This document shows, in pieces, positions 61,968 through 64,000 of a DNA stretch of 64,000 nucleotides. The position numbers were made by a program, and so were the translations under genes. The notes beneath the pieces are model-generated. The model was not told where the DNA came from. It saw nothing but the letters and a program-made list of their open reading frames with translations, and ran no database searches. The DNA is taken from positions 124,001 to 188,000 of the forward strand of contig NZ_JBLWFS010000004.1 of NCBI RefSeq assembly GCF_048323755.1, written 5' to 3'. How positions within the stretch are numbered: position 1 is the first letter of the stretch; every line of letters starts with the position of its first letter. The stretch comes from Alkalihalobacterium sp048323755. Its GTDB lineage: Bacteria > Bacillota > Bacilli > Bacillales > Bacillaceae_F.

Positions 61968-62798
61968 ATGACACCGAGTTATAAAAATAATGAGTTGATA
62001 ATTAAAAATAGTGATGAAACGTTAGACAAAATTTTGAAATCAAATTGTTCAGTAAGTAGGTTCGGAGATGGAGAATTTAATGTTATGCTTGGTCGTGGTA
62101 TAAATTTCCAAAAATATTCAGGAGTTCTCAGGGATAGACTATTTGAAATAATTAATAGTCAACGTTCTAACCACATTGTTTGCATTCCGTATGTATTTAA
62201 AAGTATGAGAGGTCTTACACCCAAATCAATGAACTATTGGAGAAAATACATGGGTGCAAAATATAATGATATAAAAACTCTTCTTAACTCTAATAACGAA
62301 TACTATGACTCCCTAGTGACAAGAGTTTATATCGATCATTTAGATAAAAGTAAATCATTGGAGCGATTTAAAAAATTTAAAAAAATATGGGACGGAAAAA
62401 ATATTGTAATTGTTGAAGGTTCAAAAACTAGGTTCGGTAGGGGAAATAATTTATTAGAGAATAGTAGGTCAATAAAAAGAATAATTTGTCCTGCGGAAAG
62501 TGCATTTTCTAAATATCAGGATATTGTTACAGAAGTAAAAAAACAAAGTAGAGAGGATTTAATATTAATTTCACTTGGACCTGCCGCTACAGTATTAGCT
62601 TATGATTTGGCGAAAAGTGGGTTCCAAGCAATAGATATTGGTCACATTGATATTGAATATGAATGGTTTTTGCAAGGTACTAACGACAAAATACCTATAA
62701 AGAATAAATATGTTAATGAAGTAAAAGGGGGAAGACGGGTCGATTTTACAAGGGATATAGAATATGAGGAACAGATTGTAAAAAGAATTGATGAATAA
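61968..62798 (+). CDS. GT-D fold glycosyltransferase (DUF1792)
   Basis: A 276-residue protein of the DUF1792 type, known from the third glucosylation step of streptococcal serine-rich adhesins. SVSRFGDGEFNVM at residues about 27-40 (RFGDGE is the donor site) and the late DIGHIDIEYEWF are characteristic. ATG 61968 follows AAAGGTG. Fourth transferase in the row. Confidence 0.8.
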   Translation: MTPSYKNNELIIKNSDETLDKILKSNCSVSRFGDGEFNVMLGRGINFQKYSGVLRDRLFEIINSQRSNHIVCIPYVFKSMRGLTPKSMNYWRKYMGAKYNDIKTLLNSNNEYYDSLVTRVYIDHLDKSKSLERFKKFKKIWDGKNIVIVEGSKTRFGRGNNLLENSRSIKRIICPAESAFSKYQDIVTEVKKQSREDLILISLGPAATVLAYDLAKSGFQAIDIGHIDIEYEWFLQGTNDKIPIKNKYVNEVKGGRRVDFTRDIEYEEQIVKRIDE

Positions 62799-62926
62799 GA
62801 AATCATCTAGAGATTTTAAAGTTCCCAAATCACCCCTATTTTCGGTAGGACAACTTTCTTTCTCATTTCTACAAGAATAGAGTACTACCATAGTGAAATT
62901 TCTCTAGTCATAAAGGGTGTGAAAAA
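62799..62926. other. Spacer before the dTDP-sugar genes
   Basis: No gene. AAGGGTG before the ATG at 62927 is the ribosome binding site. No strong terminator was seen, so the transferases and the dTDP-sugar genes may form one transcript. Confidence 0.4.
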
Positions 62927-63679
62927 ATGAAAGGAGTTATTCTAGCTGGAGGTAGAGGTACTCGACTAAAGCCTTTTACAAAAATTATTAATAAGCATCT
63001 TCTTCCAATTGGTCCATATCCGATGGTTTATTGGTCAATCCAGAAGCTAAAAGAGATAGGAATAACAGATATATTAATAGTAACCAATGAAGAACACTTA
63101 AGGTCTTTTGAAACATTATTTGATCAAGGACAGGAATTACAAGTGAATTTAAGTTACAAAGTTCAAAGAGCAGCCGATGGAATAGCAGATGGTATTTCAT
63201 ATGCAAGGTCATTTGTAAAAGATGAGAAATTTGTAACTTTACTTGGTGATAATATCTTTGAAGATTCACTATCGCCATATATTAACCGTTTTAAGAAGCA
63301 AACAAGTGGGGCGAGAGTTATATTAAAAAAGGTGCTTAACCCATCTCAATACGGAGTAGCCCTATTAAATGAAGAAAACAACTCTATACAATCGATCATA
63401 GAAAAACCAGCGAAATCAATTTCCAAATATTGTGTAACAGGTATATATATGTTCGATAACCAAGTATTTAAATACATTGATACAATTCATCCTTCAAGCC
63501 GAGGGGAGCTAGAGATTACAGATGTAAATAATTTGTATATAAAAGAAAAACAACTACAGTATGATATTCTAAATGGCTGGTGGATTGATGCAGGTACACA
63601 TGAATCACTATATAAAGCAAATACATTAGTGCTTCAAAACTTGGAAGGTAATTCGCTGATAAAGGGGGGGGGAATGTGA
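62927..63679 (+). CDS. spsI: Glucose-1-phosphate thymidylyltransferase-like protein (SpsI-like)
   Basis: A 250-residue nucleotidyltransferase that makes dTDP-glucose from dTTP and glucose-1-phosphate. GGRGTRLKPFT and the site residues NKHLLPIG, then TLLGDNIFED and WWIDAGTHESL, are typical of the RmlA/SpsI group. Size fits SpsI of B. subtilis (about 246), first of the spsI-J-K-L set for spore rhamnose. The stop overlaps the next gene's GTG. A run of nine G lies just before the end. Confidence 0.88.
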   Translation: MKGVILAGGRGTRLKPFTKIINKHLLPIGPYPMVYWSIQKLKEIGITDILIVTNEEHLRSFETLFDQGQELQVNLSYKVQRAADGIADGISYARSFVKDEKFVTLLGDNIFEDSLSPYINRFKKQTSGARVILKKVLNPSQYGVALLNEENNSIQSIIEKPAKSISKYCVTGIYMFDNQVFKYIDTIHPSSRGELEITDVNNLYIKEKQLQYDILNGWWIDAGTHESLYKANTLVLQNLEGNSLIKGGGM

Positions 63680-64000
63680 GAAAACACCTTCTAATTACTG
63701 GTGGTGCTGGGTTTATCGGATCAAATTTCATTGAATATATGTTAAAGAATTCAGATTATGCAATTACGAATATAGATGTCCTAACATATGCAGGAGATTT
63801 AGATAATACGCTCGGTTTTCAATGTTATCCTAATTACCGTTTTATTCAATGTGATATTAGTAATAACAATCAATTAAAGCAAGTCTTTGATTATAGTTAC
63901 GATTGTATAATAAATTTTGCTGCAGAATCCCATGTTGATCGAAGTATTGAAAATGCACAACCCTTCCTAACAACAAATATTTATGGGACTTTAAACGTGC
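63676..64000 (+). CDS. spsJ: dTDP-glucose 4,6-dehydratase, partial (SpsJ/RmlB-like)
   Basis: The first 108 codons only, cut by the window edge. TGGAGFIGSNF is the NAD site and NFAAESHVDRSI is the RmlB signature. GTG 63676 overlaps the upstream stop (GTGA) with a G-rich Shine-Dalgarno. It makes dTDP-4-keto-6-deoxyglucose on the way to dTDP-rhamnose. The TDE motif lies past the edge. Confidence 0.9.
   Translation, partial: MRKHLLITGGAGFIGSNFIEYMLKNSDYAITNIDVLTYAGDLDNTLGFQCYPNYRFIQCDISNNNQLKQVFDYSYDCIINFAAESHVDRSIENAQPFLTTNIYGTLNV

Noticed and set aside
62595..62891. Minus-strand open frame of 98 codons near the GT-D gene
   Set aside because: It is mostly antisense to the transferase and lacks start signals.

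Overview
The window is chromosomal DNA of a low-GC, endospore-forming, competence-capable member of the Bacillaceae. The evidence is a long block in the Bacillus subtilis yjaZ-yjbA-trpS ... yjbC-spx-yjbE-mecA-coiA-pepF ... yjbH-I-J-K-L-M-N-O-prpE-yjbQ-fabI-yjcA order, strong AGGAGG-type ribosome binding sites, spore coat genes, and rho-independent terminators of Bacillus type. No rRNA, tRNA, CRISPR array or prophage was seen. The species cannot be named from the sequence alone.

Layout. 1-3435: remnant of a CAP-domain gene, a DacF-like D-Ala-D-Ala carboxypeptidase, and a group II intron sitting exactly after that gene's terminator hairpin. 3458-5640 (minus): an inorganic-carbon module made of an SbtA-family bicarbonate permease, a carbonic-anhydrase-like protein and a DUF2294/MpsC protein, the last preceded by a structured leader or small RNA with its own terminator. 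5991-16690: lipid kinase, YjaZ, YjbA, TrpS, an MGDG-synthase-type glycosyltransferase, a TlpA/ResA-like thioredoxin, a CaCA cation antiporter behind a yybP-ykoY manganese riboswitch, an HD protein, a small HTH protein and a DUF4015 glycoside hydrolase. 16750-30951: intergenic repeats, YjbC, an RND efflux pair, Spx, a TerC protein, MecA, cardiolipin synthase, CoiA and PepF. 31067-44499: BmrA-like ABC exporter, SpxH, truncated haemoglobin, CwlQ, YjbK, YjbL, SasB, NAD kinase, RluD-type pseudouridine synthase, PrpE, a CPA2 antiporter, and FabI behind a FapR-like operator.

45067-64000 is a spore-surface region: YjcA, an RmlB-like protein without the dehydratase residues, CotS and CotSA (the latter with a long acidic tail), two divergent unrecognised proteins that share a helical module, a sulfate activation operon (SLC13 permease, CysC, Sat), a ytcABC-like operon (UDP-glucose dehydrogenase, epimerase, glycosyltransferase), then a plus-strand operon of four glycosyltransferases followed by SpsI- and SpsJ/RmlB-like dTDP-sugar genes, the last cut by the window edge. 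Two good sigma-K promoter matches (about 50249 and 59668) support mother-cell expression during sporulation.

How the genes work together. Spx, its degradation adaptor SpxH, and MecA form a Clp-linked stress and competence control set. The carbon module probably supplies bicarbonate. The terminal region probably makes and anchors a spore-coat polysaccharide. A sulfate-to-PAPS pathway without PAPS reductase in its middle raises the untested idea that this glycan or a coat protein is sulfated. The most notable items are the leader RNA and carbon module at 3.4-5.6 kb, the riboswitch-controlled antiporter at 14 kb, the intron in a terminator, and the spore-surface region with a frameshifted novel coat-like gene.
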